Shown one piece after another: positions 1 to 8,328 of a stretch of 40,556 nt of DNA (position 1 is its first letter; every line of letters begins with the position of its first letter). The position numbers were made by a program, and so were the translations under genes. The notes under the pieces are model-generated. The model was not told where the DNA came from. It did no database searches and saw only the letters and a list, made by a program, of their open reading frames with translations. The DNA lies in contig JAJSAM010000083.1 of NCBI GenBank assembly GCA_024274785.1, forward strand, positions 1 to 40,556, read 5' to 3'. Origin of the DNA: Planctomycetota bacterium. GTDB lineage: Bacteria; Planctomycetota; JAJSAM01.

Positions 1-146
1 GCAGCGCCGGCAACCGGGCGTCCGGCAGCGCCGGCAACCGGGCGTCCGGCAGCGCCGGCAACCGGGCGTCCGGCAGCGCCGGCAACCGGGCATCCGGCAG
101 CGCCGGCAACAGGGCGTCCGGCAGCGCCGGCAACCGGGCGTCTTCC
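1..146 (+). repeat. 24-bp tandem repeat, about six copies
   Basis: The unit GCAGCGCCGGCAACCGGGCG plus TCCG is repeated head to tail from the first base; copies 4 and 5 carry single substitutions and copy 6 decays after position 143. The period is a multiple of three and the repeat lies inside an open frame (frame starting at base 3), where each unit encodes S-A-G-N-R-A-S-G. It is therefore a coding repeat, not a CRISPR: there are no spacers. Confidence 0.9.
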
Positions 147-353
147 GGGTCGAACCGTGCATCGCCATCGTCGTCGAACCGCAGTTCGCCGTCCAGGAGC
201 AGGTCGCCCTCGAAGAGCCCCTCCGCCTTCTCCGGCTCAAACCGGAGTGGATCCAGCGCCAGGAAATCCAGCAGCCGCGGTCAGGCCAGCCGCTCCCGTT
301 CGTCCTCGTCGCGCAAGAGCGGTGGTCGCTCCGGCGGTGGAGGACGGCGCTGA
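3..353 (+). CDS. C-terminal tail of a Ser/Arg/Gly-rich protein, probably DUF3300 (5' end outside window)
   Basis: An open frame with no start inside the window runs from base 3 to the TGA at 351-353. It encodes six SAGNRASG octapeptides, then a low-complexity Ser/Arg/Asn tail rich in SRS, SSS and NRSS, ending GGRSGGGGRR. No catalytic domain is visible. What is known: DUF3300 proteins have a folded N-terminal part and a long tail of this kind, and their genes commonly sit directly upstream of DUF2950 genes. The next gene, 75 bp on and in the same direction, is a clear DUF2950 member, so I infer DUF3300. Alternatives are any surface protein with a repetitive basic tail. The frame is certain; the family name rests on context. 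Confidence 0.6.
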   Translation, partial: SAGNRASGSAGNRASGSAGNRASGSAGNRASGSAGNRASGSAGNRASSGSNRASPSSSNRSSPSRSRSPSKSPSAFSGSNRSGSSARKSSSRGQASRSRSSSSRKSGGRSGGGGRR

Positions 354-428
354 TTTCGCACCCTGGGTAACCGTGGAATCCCTGTGCTCGCCATCATGAA
401 GCAGGTCATCAATCAGGAAGGTCCCGAC

Positions 429-1400
429 ATGAACACTACATTCCACCGCTTGCCGAAAGCGAAAGTGACGATCCCTCGTGTCTCACGCCCTGGTCCGCGG
501 CTGGTGGCGGCCTTGCTCTGCTTCGCGGCCCTGTTCGCGCCGGGATGTGCCTCCGTCAGCACGCCTCTGGAGTTCGCGTCGCCCGAAGATGCGGTACAGG
601 AACTGGCCCGCGCCACCAGCGACGGTGACACGCAGCGCCTGCAGGACATTTTCGGCCCCGAGGGACACGACCTCCTCAACTCGGGTGACCAGGTCGCCGA
701 CAAACTGGGCGTCGAGCGGTTCCTCGCCCACTATGAGGAGAAGCACTCACTCGAAGCCGTCGGGGAAGACGAGCGGGTCCTGGTCTTAGGTCCGGACGAC
801 TGGCCTTTCCCGGTGCCGATTGTGCGCACGGGGGATCACTGGAGTTTCGATGCCAGGGCCGGCAGGGAGGAGATCCTTGATCGCCGGATTGGCCGGAACG
901 AGCTTGCCGCCATCGAGGTCTGCCTGGCCATTGCCGATGCGCAGCGCGAGTACGCCATGTGGAATGTGAACGGCAACGGCACGCATGACTATGCCCAACA
1001 GTTCCTCAGCGACCCGGGCGAGAAGAACGGCCTGTACTGGCCTACGGCCGAGGGCGAAGCGCCGAGCCCGCTCGGGCAACTGATCGTGGCTGCCAGCGCC
1101 GAGGGCTACGAGGCCGAGGATGAGGGCCCCACACCGTACCACGGCTACTTCTACCGCATTCTCAAGGCGCAGGGCCCCGCGGCACGGGGCGGCACCCTGG
1201 ACTACGTGGTGAGTGGCAGGATGCTCCTGGGCTTTGCCCTCGTAGCGTACCCCGCCGAATACGGCAACTCGGGCATCATGACCTTCATCCTGTCGGCGAA
1301 TGGCGTGGTGTACCAGCGCGACCTCGGCGAGGACACCGGGAAGCTCGGCCTGGAGATGGTGACCTACGATCCCGGCACGGGGTGGGAGAAGGCCGAGTAG
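429..1400 (+). CDS. DUF2950 family lipoprotein/secreted protein
   Basis: A 323-residue protein of unknown biochemical function, exported. The start at 429 is chosen because AGGAAGG stands 8 nt upstream; GTG 384 and ATG 396 in the same frame lack a ribosome site. A hydrophobic segment ends in APGC, a possible lipobox. The mature part shows the DUF2950 hallmarks in order: FASPEDAVQEL near the N-terminus, a DDWPFPVPIVR stretch, EEILDRRIGRNELAAI, a DAQREYA motif, the GLYWP block, a PYHGYFYRIL block and VAYPAEYGNSGIMTF near the C-terminus. Length is typical of the family. It follows the probable DUF3300 gene by 75 bp, the usual pairing, and probably shares its transcript. Ends with TAG. Family assignment is firm; function is unknown. 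Confidence 0.9.
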   Translation: MNTTFHRLPKAKVTIPRVSRPGPRLVAALLCFAALFAPGCASVSTPLEFASPEDAVQELARATSDGDTQRLQDIFGPEGHDLLNSGDQVADKLGVERFLAHYEEKHSLEAVGEDERVLVLGPDDWPFPVPIVRTGDHWSFDARAGREEILDRRIGRNELAAIEVCLAIADAQREYAMWNVNGNGTHDYAQQFLSDPGEKNGLYWPTAEGEAPSPLGQLIVAASAEGYEAEDEGPTPYHGYFYRILKAQGPAARGGTLDYVVSGRMLLGFALVAYPAEYGNSGIMTFILSANGVVYQRDLGEDTGKLGLEMVTYDPGTGWEKAE

Positions 1401-1809
1401 ATGAGGGGAGGCCGGTTCCTCTCATTTGAGTCCATTCATCGTGCCGGAGCAATTCATCCGGAGTCCGGTGAAACGATCCTGCCTCGGGTTCAGCCTCGCC
1501 CCGCGAAAGTACGGAACAATGTCTGGTGTACTTGGACGCTCCCATCCTCGGCTTCCGCACCGCACGGACCGTGATCCGAACCGCATCGATCCTCCTCCGC
1601 GCGCTCCCGGGTTGCCGGCGGCATATCGGTTACGTCGCGAATCTTGACTTGCTGACAGAGCGTCAGTAGCGTCCCTGTCCGTATCGGCATCGCCATCGGC
1701 CTTCCGGATTTGACGGGGGTATACCGCAATCGCTCGCGGGGGTGGTGGGCTGCTCAGATCCTGCGCCTGGCGTCGGCACACGACGCACCGCGCCTTTGGA
1801 GGGGAGTTC
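1401..1809. other. Intergenic region, about 410 bp
   Basis: No convincing gene is present: the frames crossing it are short, arginine-rich and lack ribosome sites. Its only notable content is the promoter-like TTGACT box with a CTGAC/GTCAG dyad at 1644-1672, listed separately, and the GGAGGGG ribosome site immediately before the sulfatase start. Confidence 0.6.
1644..1672 (+). promoter_or_regulatory. Candidate sigma-70-type promoter with spacer dyad
   Basis: TTGACT (1644-1649) and TAGCGT (1667-1672) are 17 bp apart. The spacer contains a perfect inverted repeat CTGAC-N5-GTCAG (1652-1666), a position where a TetR-type repressor would block polymerase; a TetR gene lies just after the sulfatase. 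The -10 box is poor (3 of 6). This is inference from pattern only. Confidence 0.3.
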
Positions 1810-4173
1810 ATGAGACGTTCCGCATTGATAGCAGTCTGCACCGCGGCGGCAATCCTCGCCGTCTTCAGCCCGGGCGCATTCGCGCAGGATAAGCTCGATC
1901 GCAGGATCCTGCCAATTCCCGAACCGGAGCGGCCGACCTACAGTGAACTCGACGTGCGCAATGTCGAGACGCCGAAGCGATTTCAGGTGAAGGCGCCGAA
2001 GGGCGCCCCCAACGTCGTGATCGTGCTGATCGACGATGTCGGGTTCGGCGCCACCACGACTTTCGGCGGTCCCATCAATACGCCGACGCTCGACAAGCTC
2101 GCCGCGAACGGACTGCGGTTCAACAACTTCCACACCACGGCGCTCTGCTCTCCCACCAGGAATGCGCTGAAGACCGGCCGAAATCACCACACCACGAACA
2201 CCGGCTCGATCATGGAGACCGCGACGGCTTTCCCCGGCAACACCGGGCAGGTGCCGAACAGCGTGGCGCCCCTGGCCGAGATGCTTCGGCTCAATGGCTA
2301 CAGCACCGGCGCCTTCGGCAAGTGGCATGAGACCGCCGCCTGGGAAACCAGCGTCTCGGGACCCTTCGATCGTTGGCCAACCCATCAGGGCTTCGACAAG
2401 TTCTATGGCTTCATCGGGGGCGAGACCGACCAGTGGTATCCGCTCGTCTACGATGGCGTCACCAGGGTCAACCCGCGGCAGAAGAAGGGTTACCACTTCA
2501 CCGTCGACATGACCAACCAGGCCATCAACTGGGTGAAGGCCCAGCAGTCCATGACCCCGGACAAACCCTTCTTCGTGTACTACGCGACCGGCGCCGTCCA
2601 CGCGCCGCACCACGTCCCGAAGGCCTGGGCCGACAAGTACAAGGGGAAGTTCGACCAGGGTTGGGATCAGACCCGCCGGGAGACGACCGAGCGTCAGTTG
2701 AAGATGGGCGTCATTCCCGAGGGCACAAAGCTGGCCGAAAAGCCGGAAGACATCGTGGACTGGGACACGCTGCCCGCCGACCACCGGCGGCTGTTCTCAC
2801 GCCAGGCCGAGGTCTTCGCCGGCTTCATGGAGCAGACCGACCACGAGGTCGGACGCCTCGTGGATGCGCTCGAAGAGATCGGTGAACTGGATAACACCCT
2901 CTTCATCTACATCGCCGGCGACAACGGCACCAGCGCCGAGGGCGGTTTTGTCGGCATGTTCAACGAGATGACCTACTTCAACCAGGTCACCGAGAAGGTC
3001 GAGGATCTCATCCCGTTGATCGACAAGTGGGGCGGTCCGGAGACCTTCCCGCACATGGCCGCCGGTTGGGCCGTCGCCTTCGACGCGCCATTCTCCTGGA
3101 CCAAGCAGGTGGCGTCTGACTTCGGCGGTACCCGCAACGGCATGGTCATCCACTGGCCGGACGGCATCAAGGACAAGGGCGGCCTTCGCACCCAGTTCTC
3201 GCACGTGATCGACGTGGCGCCCACCATCCTTCAAGCCGCCGGTCTTCCGGAGCCCGAGATCGTCAACGGCACCCCGCAGACGCCCATCGAAGGCACCAGC
3301 ATGCTCTACGCCTTCGATCAGCCGGAGGCGCCGGAGCGGCACACCACGCAGTACTTCGAGATGTTCGGCAACCGGGCGATCTATCGCGATGGCTGGCTCG
3401 CCCGCACTCTCCACCGGGCACCATGGCAGACCGGCAAGCAGAAGCCGCTTCAGTCGGATGTGTGGGACCTCTACAACGTCCGTGAGGACTTCAGCCTGAC
3501 CAACAACCTGGCCGCCGAACGCCCCGCAAAGCTCGAGGAGTTGAAGGCCCTGTTCATGCTCGAGGCCGAGAAGTACCACGTGCTCCCGATCGACGACCGG
3601 ACCGTCGAGCGCGTGAACCCCGCCATCGCGGGGCGCCCGGACCTGTTGGGCGGCCGGAGTTCCCTCACCCTCTACGAGGGGATGACCGGCATGCTCGAGA
3701 ACACCTTCATCAACGTGAAGAACCAGTCGAAGACGATCACCGCCCTGGTGGACATTCCCGAGGGCGGAGCGAACGGGGTGATCCTGGCCCAGGGTGGGCG
3801 CTTCGGAGGTTGGTCGCTCTACATGTTGGATGGCAAGCCCGCCTACATCTACAACTACCTGGGTCTCGAGCAGTACACCGTCTCGGCGGAAAGCGTGATC
3901 CCGGCGGGTCCGGCCACCATCGTGCTCGACTTCGTCTACGACGGCGGCGGTCTCGGCAAGGGCGGCCTGGCGACTCTCTCGGTGAACGGGAAGGTCGTCG
4001 CGAAGGGGCGGATCGAGAAGACCCAGCCTCTGATCTTCTCCGCGGATGAGACCGCGGATGTCGGCCTCGACAACCAGACCCCGGTCGCGGAAGGCATCGG
4101 CATCGGCCCCCGGGAAACCCGCTTCACCGGCGATATCCGGAAGATCACGGTTGAAGTGAAAGCTGTGAAGTAG
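1810..4173 (+). CDS. Secreted arylsulfatase (type I, formylglycine-dependent)
   Basis: A 787-residue sulfatase that should hydrolyse sulfate esters outside the cytoplasm. A signal peptide ends at AFA-Q near residue 25. The alkaline-phosphatase-fold core shows metal ligands D75-D76 (VLIDDVGFG), the catalytic C-x-P-x-R motif at C113 (CSPTRNALKTGR), which is converted to formylglycine by a maturase, GKWH (170-173), an AVHAPHH motif (H264, H266, H267) and GDNGT (D371, N372). All active-site residues are present. About 200 further residues follow the core and probably form the usual beta-sandwich. The length near 780 and the HHTTNTGSIMETATAFPG block resemble the large bacterial arylsulfatases grouped as S1_4. 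GGAGGGG lies 6 nt before the ATG. The substrate cannot be read from the sequence, and no formylglycine-generating enzyme is in the window. Confidence 0.93.
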   Translation: MRRSALIAVCTAAAILAVFSPGAFAQDKLDRRILPIPEPERPTYSELDVRNVETPKRFQVKAPKGAPNVVIVLIDDVGFGATTTFGGPINTPTLDKLAANGLRFNNFHTTALCSPTRNALKTGRNHHTTNTGSIMETATAFPGNTGQVPNSVAPLAEMLRLNGYSTGAFGKWHETAAWETSVSGPFDRWPTHQGFDKFYGFIGGETDQWYPLVYDGVTRVNPRQKKGYHFTVDMTNQAINWVKAQQSMTPDKPFFVYYATGAVHAPHHVPKAWADKYKGKFDQGWDQTRRETTERQLKMGVIPEGTKLAEKPEDIVDWDTLPADHRRLFSRQAEVFAGFMEQTDHEVGRLVDALEEIGELDNTLFIYIAGDNGTSAEGGFVGMFNEMTYFNQVTEKVEDLIPLIDKWGGPETFPHMAAGWAVAFDAPFSWTKQVASDFGGTRNGMVIHWPDGIKDKGGLRTQFSHVIDVAPTILQAAGLPEPEIVNGTPQTPIEGTSMLYAFDQPEAPERHTTQYFEMFGNRAIYRDGWLARTLHRAPWQTGKQKPLQSDVWDLYNVREDFSLTNNLAAERPAKLEELKALFMLEAEKYHVLPIDDRTVERVNPAIAGRPDLLGGRSSLTLYEGMTGMLENTFINVKNQSKTITALVDIPEGGANGVILAQGGRFGGWSLYMLDGKPAYIYNYLGLEQYTVSAESVIPAGPATIVLDFVYDGGGLGKGGLATLSVNGKVVAKGRIEKTQPLIFSADETADVGLDNQTPVAEGIGIGPRETRFTGDIRKITVEVKAVK

Positions 4174-4195
4174 GTCCAACGGCATCGGCAGAGTG

Positions 4196-4224
4196 GCAGC
4201 GGCGGAGTTCTCGTCCGCCGCTGC
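4196..4224 (+). terminator. Stem-loop after sulfatase (no U-tract)
   Basis: GCAGCGGCGGA, a 7-nt loop and TCCGCCGCTGC form a perfect 11-bp stem 23 bp after the sulfatase stop. It is not followed by a T run, so it may be a weak terminator or a 3' stabilising hairpin between the sulfatase and the TetR gene. Confidence 0.4.
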
Positions 4225-4288
4225 ACTCCTCGATGTGCTAGCCTGACGGCCCGCAGCAGCTCTCACTGACCATCAACCGCGAGCAACC

Positions 4289-4996
4289 GTGACGTCGAAG
4301 ACACCGCGGAACATGATGCCTGAACCGGCGCCGCCTGCCCCCCGGTCCCGCCGCCATTCCCCTTCCGAGGCGCGCCGGAAGATCATTGAGAGCGCCATCC
4401 GGTTCCTCTGGGATCACCCCTTTCGCGAGCTCCGGATCGGGGGACTGATGGCCGGCACATCGCTCAGCCGCCCGGCCTTCTATCAGTACTTCACCGATCT
4501 CCATCACCTGATCGAAATGCTCCTCGATGAGGTGGAGAGGGTCATGGTCGAGACGGCCAATCCCTGGATCACCGGGGAGGGTGAACCAGTCTCGGCTCTC
4601 CGGGAGGCGCTCGAGGGCACCGCGCGGACCTGCGCTGCGCACGGCCCGGTCCTTCGGGCCATCGTCGAGGCGGCGCCGCTGGACGAGCGGCTCGAGAGAG
4701 CATGGTCGGCGTTCATGGGCCGGTGGGATGCCGCGGTGGCGGCCCGCATCGAAGTGCAGCAGGAGGCCGGTCTCATTCGGCCGCTCGATGCAAAACGGAT
4801 CGCCAACGCTTTGAACGCACTGGACGCGGCGGTGCTCATCGCCGAATTCGGGCGCCACCCGCAGGGAGACCTGAAGGCGGTGGTGGACACGCTGCACCGG
4901 ATCTGGGTGGGAGCCCTCTATCTGGCGCCCACCGGAGCTTCGGAACCTTCGTCCGGCGTTACGCATTCGGCTTCGCCGCCGACGGGATCCCGGTGA
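4289..4996 (+). CDS. TetR/AcrR family transcriptional regulator
   Basis: A 235-residue DNA-binding regulator. After a Pro-rich leader of about 20 residues, the TetR helix-turn-helix runs from about residue 28 to 70 (RRKIIESAIRFLW, then SLSRPAFYQYFTDLHHLIEML, with the family's FYxYF recognition-helix signature). The rest is a helical ligand/dimer domain with no readable ligand. A Ser/Thr/Pro tail follows. The GTG at 4289 opens the frame, but its ribosome site is weak; ATG 4313 or 4316 would remove only leader residues. It stands 115 bp after the sulfatase and 58 bp before the serine hydrolase in the same direction, so it probably controls one or both. A dyad in the sulfatase promoter region (1652-1666) is a possible operator. 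Confidence 0.85.
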   Translation: MTSKTPRNMMPEPAPPAPRSRRHSPSEARRKIIESAIRFLWDHPFRELRIGGLMAGTSLSRPAFYQYFTDLHHLIEMLLDEVERVMVETANPWITGEGEPVSALREALEGTARTCAAHGPVLRAIVEAAPLDERLERAWSAFMGRWDAAVAARIEVQQEAGLIRPLDAKRIANALNALDAAVLIAEFGRHPQGDLKAVVDTLHRIWVGALYLAPTGASEPSSGVTHSASPPTGSR

Positions 4997-5054
4997 GGCC
5001 GCCCATTCCCGCGGAGATGCCTGCCGCCCCCGGCGCCGCCGGGCGGAGGGGAGG

Positions 5055-6755
5055 GTGAGGAGTCTCTTCGTCTGCCTCGGAGTTCTGATCGTACTGCCGC
5101 CGGCCATCGGGCAGGACCGGACGGAGCTGACGGCCGCCTACCTGCTCTCTGCCGGGACCGAAGCGGTCGAGGTGAACGCGACTGCTTTTCGTGCCGCGGG
5201 GAAGAGGCCGGCCCACGAGACCTTCGAAGGGTTGGTGGAGTTCGGTGCCGTTTCGGGAAAGGCGCACTTCGGCAACCCGCTGGCGAAGGAGTGGGGCCTG
5301 GAGCGCTTGCCGGTTTTTCGAGCACGCTTCACGAGCATCGACGGCTACCTGGTCCCGTTCGAACGGGAAGTCATCGTGGATCCGAGTCCGGACTGCGCCT
5401 GGAACATCGTCCTCTCGCCAGGTCGAATCTGGTCGGAAGAGGAAGATGACGGCTGGTCGAGAGCCGCCTTTCCCTTTCTGCTGGCGAACAAGCTCGTCAA
5501 CGGCAGCCTGAACTGTGTGGGGAGTTTCATCTATCGGAAGGGCCGGATCAGCGATCTGCACGTGCAGGTGCTCCAGGAGACCTACCCGGAGTTCCAGACC
5601 ACCATGGTGGCGAAACTGCGTCTCCGCTGGACCCCGAAGGCGATCTCCGGATCCGGGCGCGTGCGCAGACGTTTCCGTGAAGAGCTCGGCCGGAGTCTGA
5701 AACGGCATCCGCTCCCGGACCTGACCGGGAAGAACCGGGAGTTCAACCTCGCTGCCTTTGCAGAGGGCATCCGGACCGAGGATCTGAGCCAGGCCGCCGT
5801 GCTTTACGAGGGTGAACTCTACGTGCAGGACACTCCCGGAGAGAGGGGCCCCTTCCCCTTTCCACGCTTTCAGCGGCATGCGGCCTACAGCCTGACCAAG
5901 TCGATCGGCCTCGGTCTTGCGCTCCTGCGGCTGGCGGAACTCCATGGGCCGGAGATCTACGATGAGAAACTCGTCGATCATGTGCCCATGGGTTCCCACG
6001 AGAAGGCCTGGGCGGAGGTTCGCTTCAGCCATTGTCTCGACATGGCCACCGGTCTCGACTGGCCTGATCACGTGCGGGATCAGGGGCCTCGCGCCGACGA
6101 GGACGGTCCGCGTTTCCTGAAGTGGCTGCTGACCTGGGATCGGGACCGGAAACTCAGCCTGGCCCTGGATCAGAAGCGCATCGGCGGAGAGCCCGGACAG
6201 GTCTTTCGCTATCAGACCGTCGCGAGTTTCCTGCTGGCGACCGCGCTCGATTCCTGGCTCCGGAAGAGGATCGGCGAGCAGGCCGATCTGGGAGATTTCC
6301 TGAAGCGCGAGGTCTTCGGCGAGATCGGGATCCGGCATATGCCGATCATGCGGACGATCGAGACTTCCGGCGAACGCGGCCAGGTCATCCTGGGCTACGG
6401 TCTCTATCCCACCCTCGAGGATCTCGCCCGCATCGCACTTCTGCTCGAGCGGGACGGAACCTGGGAGGGCAAGCGCCTTCTGCACCGGGCGAGTCTCCGG
6501 AGAAGCCTCTTTCGCGGGCGGACCAGGGGGCTCCCGACGTCCCTCCCCGGGGCGGATGGCGAGATCCGATACCTGGCATCCTTCTGGGGATTGTCCCTCG
6601 AGCATGAGGGCCGGACGCTCACCGTGCCCTACATGAGCGGCCACGGCGGCAGCGCGCTGCTCCTCGCCCCGAACGGCGCCTCCTACCTTCGCTTCCTCGA
6701 CAGTAACGAGTACCTGCTTACCCCGATGCTGCGCGAGATCATGAAGCTCCGCTGA
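5055..6755 (+). CDS. Secreted serine hydrolase, beta-lactamase/DD-peptidase (class C-like) fold
   Basis: A 566-residue exported enzyme of the penicillin-binding-protein/beta-lactamase superfamily; in this group substrates range from peptides to esters, so the reaction is not predictable. A signal peptide ends near IGQ (residue 20). Residues 21-240 form an N-terminal region I do not recognise. The catalytic half has S-x-x-K at S279-K282 (AYSLTKSIGL), the Y-x-N equivalent as YQT at 386-388 after EPGQVF, and the third motif as GHGG (529-532) in place of KTG. GTG at 5055 is preceded by GGAGGGGAGG. The TetR gene lies 58 bp upstream. No membrane anchor is visible. The fold is well supported; physiological role unknown. 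Confidence 0.85.
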   Translation: MRSLFVCLGVLIVLPPAIGQDRTELTAAYLLSAGTEAVEVNATAFRAAGKRPAHETFEGLVEFGAVSGKAHFGNPLAKEWGLERLPVFRARFTSIDGYLVPFEREVIVDPSPDCAWNIVLSPGRIWSEEEDDGWSRAAFPFLLANKLVNGSLNCVGSFIYRKGRISDLHVQVLQETYPEFQTTMVAKLRLRWTPKAISGSGRVRRRFREELGRSLKRHPLPDLTGKNREFNLAAFAEGIRTEDLSQAAVLYEGELYVQDTPGERGPFPFPRFQRHAAYSLTKSIGLGLALLRLAELHGPEIYDEKLVDHVPMGSHEKAWAEVRFSHCLDMATGLDWPDHVRDQGPRADEDGPRFLKWLLTWDRDRKLSLALDQKRIGGEPGQVFRYQTVASFLLATALDSWLRKRIGEQADLGDFLKREVFGEIGIRHMPIMRTIETSGERGQVILGYGLYPTLEDLARIALLLERDGTWEGKRLLHRASLRRSLFRGRTRGLPTSLPGADGEIRYLASFWGLSLEHEGRTLTVPYMSGHGGSALLLAPNGASYLRFLDSNEYLLTPMLREIMKLR

Positions 6756-6791
6756 TCGGTGCAACGGTCACATTTCTGTCCAGACGGGCCC
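6756..6791 (-). repeat. 36-bp remnant of the MITE-like element (one end only)
   Basis: TCGGTGCAACGGTCACATTTC and the following TGTCCAGACGGGCCC match the end of the element copy at 33609-33772 (TCGGTGTAACGGTCGCACTTC, then TTTCCAGACGAGCC). Only this end is present. It abuts the TAA stop of the beta-propeller gene (6792-6794), the same position relative to a gene end as the fuller copies. Confidence 0.7.
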
Positions 6792-8102
6792 TTAGCGCCT
6801 CCCCGTCCGCGAGGGGCCGCCGCCCCACTCCGGCCAGTCCGGGCCGCTCCAGGGAATGCAGGCGATCGTCGAGCCCGCGGTGACGTAGACGCGGCCCTTC
6901 GCGACGACCGGCTGGGAGGTTACCCGCACGCCGAGGTCGAGAGCGCGCCGGATCGCACCGCTTCCCGGGTCGATCTCGAGGAGAAGCCCCTCGAGCGTGG
7001 CGAAGAGAAGCCGGCTCCCGAGGACGGCGGGGGGTGCATGAAAACTCCGCCCCTCGGGGAGGATGAACCTGCGGGCCAGGCTTCCCGTCTCCGAGTCGTA
7101 GACCATCAGCTCGCGCCCATCGGCGAGCACGACATATGGGTCGAGGACGACGGGCCGCGGCGGATCATCGCCCCAGCCCCCGCGGGCCGGCGCGACCAGA
7201 GCGGCGCGCGTGCCCGTCTGGTTCGCCGGCCCGGTTCTCGTGGGAGCATCCGTCGTCCAGACGATCTTCCCGTCCAGCGGATCCACCCGGATCACGTCCG
7301 GCCGCCCCCTCGCCGTCGCGGCGTAGTAGAGACCGCCGCCGCCGAGCCAGGGAGCGCTCGTCGCGCCGTTCTCTTTTCGCCAGAGCACCCGGCCCTCCCG
7401 GTCGAGACAGAGCGCGGTTCGCGACTGGGTCGTGATGAAGATCCGCCCGAGCGCGGCGACGGGAGCCCCCACGATGTCCCGGTCGATCGGAGTGTCCCAT
7501 CGCACCCGGCCGTCCCTGGTGTCGAGGGCGGTGAGCGCGTAGGAATCATCCTTTTTCCGGTATCCCATGACGGCGAGCGTTCCGTCGATCGTCGGCGAGG
7601 CCATGATGCTCGGACCGAGCCAGAGCGACCAGATGCGCTTGCCCGTCGCCGTTTCGATCCCGTAGGTGGTGCAGGACTCCGTGCAAGTCACGATGCGGTC
7701 GGTGCCGCTCGCGACCATCGAGACCGCGGCCTCGTCCAGGTCCACGGAGTAGCTCTTCCTGCCGGTGATCGCGTCGAGGGCGAAAAGTCGGGCGGACTGG
7801 CTGCCGCCGCCGACCAGCACCCGCCCACCGACGACACTCGCCGAAGGGACCGGCCGGTCTCCGGGCGCCTGGTCGGTTCCCGGAGTCGGAAGCCGCACGA
7901 TCCAGCCGACTTTTCGTCCTTCCCCGCGGTGGTAGACCGGGTGCAGCGTCTTTGCAGGCCGGCGCATTTCGAGCCTCGGCACTCCCCCGAGATCGAGGGC
8001 GACGCCCGCGGGAGTTTCGGCCTCTTCGGCGCGGGCGAGCGTGAGGACGGGGAGGACCAGCACGGCGAGAAAGGCCAGGTTTGCAACGCGGTAAAGTGAC
8101 AT
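6792..8102 (-). CDS. Exported PQQ-type beta-propeller repeat protein
   Basis: A 436-residue protein starting at the ATG at 8102 (MSLYRVANLAFLAVLVL), placed 6 nt after AAAGGAG; an ATG two codons earlier would overlap that ribosome site. A signal peptide ends at ARA near residue 25. The mature part is a series of PQQ-like blades: GGRVLVGG..LFALDAITGRK, YGIETATGKRIWSLW, ALDTRDGRVRWD, CLDREGRVLWRKE, RVDPLDGKIVWTT, VYDSETGSLARRF and a C-terminal VYVTAGSTIACI. None of the quinone-ligating or catalytic residues of PQQ dehydrogenases can be assigned, so a scaffold or binding role (as in BamB-like or planctomycete PQQ-repeat proteins) is as likely as an enzyme. Divergent from the gene at 8329; the 3' end carries an element remnant. 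Confidence 0.8.
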   Translation of the reverse strand: MSLYRVANLAFLAVLVLPVLTLARAEEAETPAGVALDLGGVPRLEMRRPAKTLHPVYHRGEGRKVGWIVRLPTPGTDQAPGDRPVPSASVVGGRVLVGGGSQSARLFALDAITGRKSYSVDLDEAAVSMVASGTDRIVTCTESCTTYGIETATGKRIWSLWLGPSIMASPTIDGTLAVMGYRKKDDSYALTALDTRDGRVRWDTPIDRDIVGAPVAALGRIFITTQSRTALCLDREGRVLWRKENGATSAPWLGGGGLYYAATARGRPDVIRVDPLDGKIVWTTDAPTRTGPANQTGTRAALVAPARGGWGDDPPRPVVLDPYVVLADGRELMVYDSETGSLARRFILPEGRSFHAPPAVLGSRLLFATLEGLLLEIDPGSGAIRRALDLGVRVTSQPVVAKGRVYVTAGSTIACIPWSGPDWPEWGGGPSRTGRR

Positions 8103-8328
8103 CCGCATCTCCTTTCGGGGTGAGGGGCCGCGTTCCGGGAAGAGGTTGCCGCCGGACGCTCGGACAGTACCACAACCGCGATTCCATTCTACCCGCCGCC
8201 GCCACGGCCGCGGACGGATCCGCGCTGCGGTGCGGCGTTCTCCCCGGAGAGCTCGGGACGTTTCAGGGAGGTTCTCATCTGGGGGATTCTCATGGGGGGG
8301 TGACGCCCGGAAGGAGGACGGGTATGAT

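Noticed and set aside
1..146. CRISPR-like array
   Set aside because: Units are directly adjacent with no spacers, and the period keeps an open reading frame.
4959..6764. A 601-codon minus-strand open frame opposite the serine hydrolase
   Set aside because: The plus strand has SxxK and GHGG motifs; the antisense frame has no recognisable domain.
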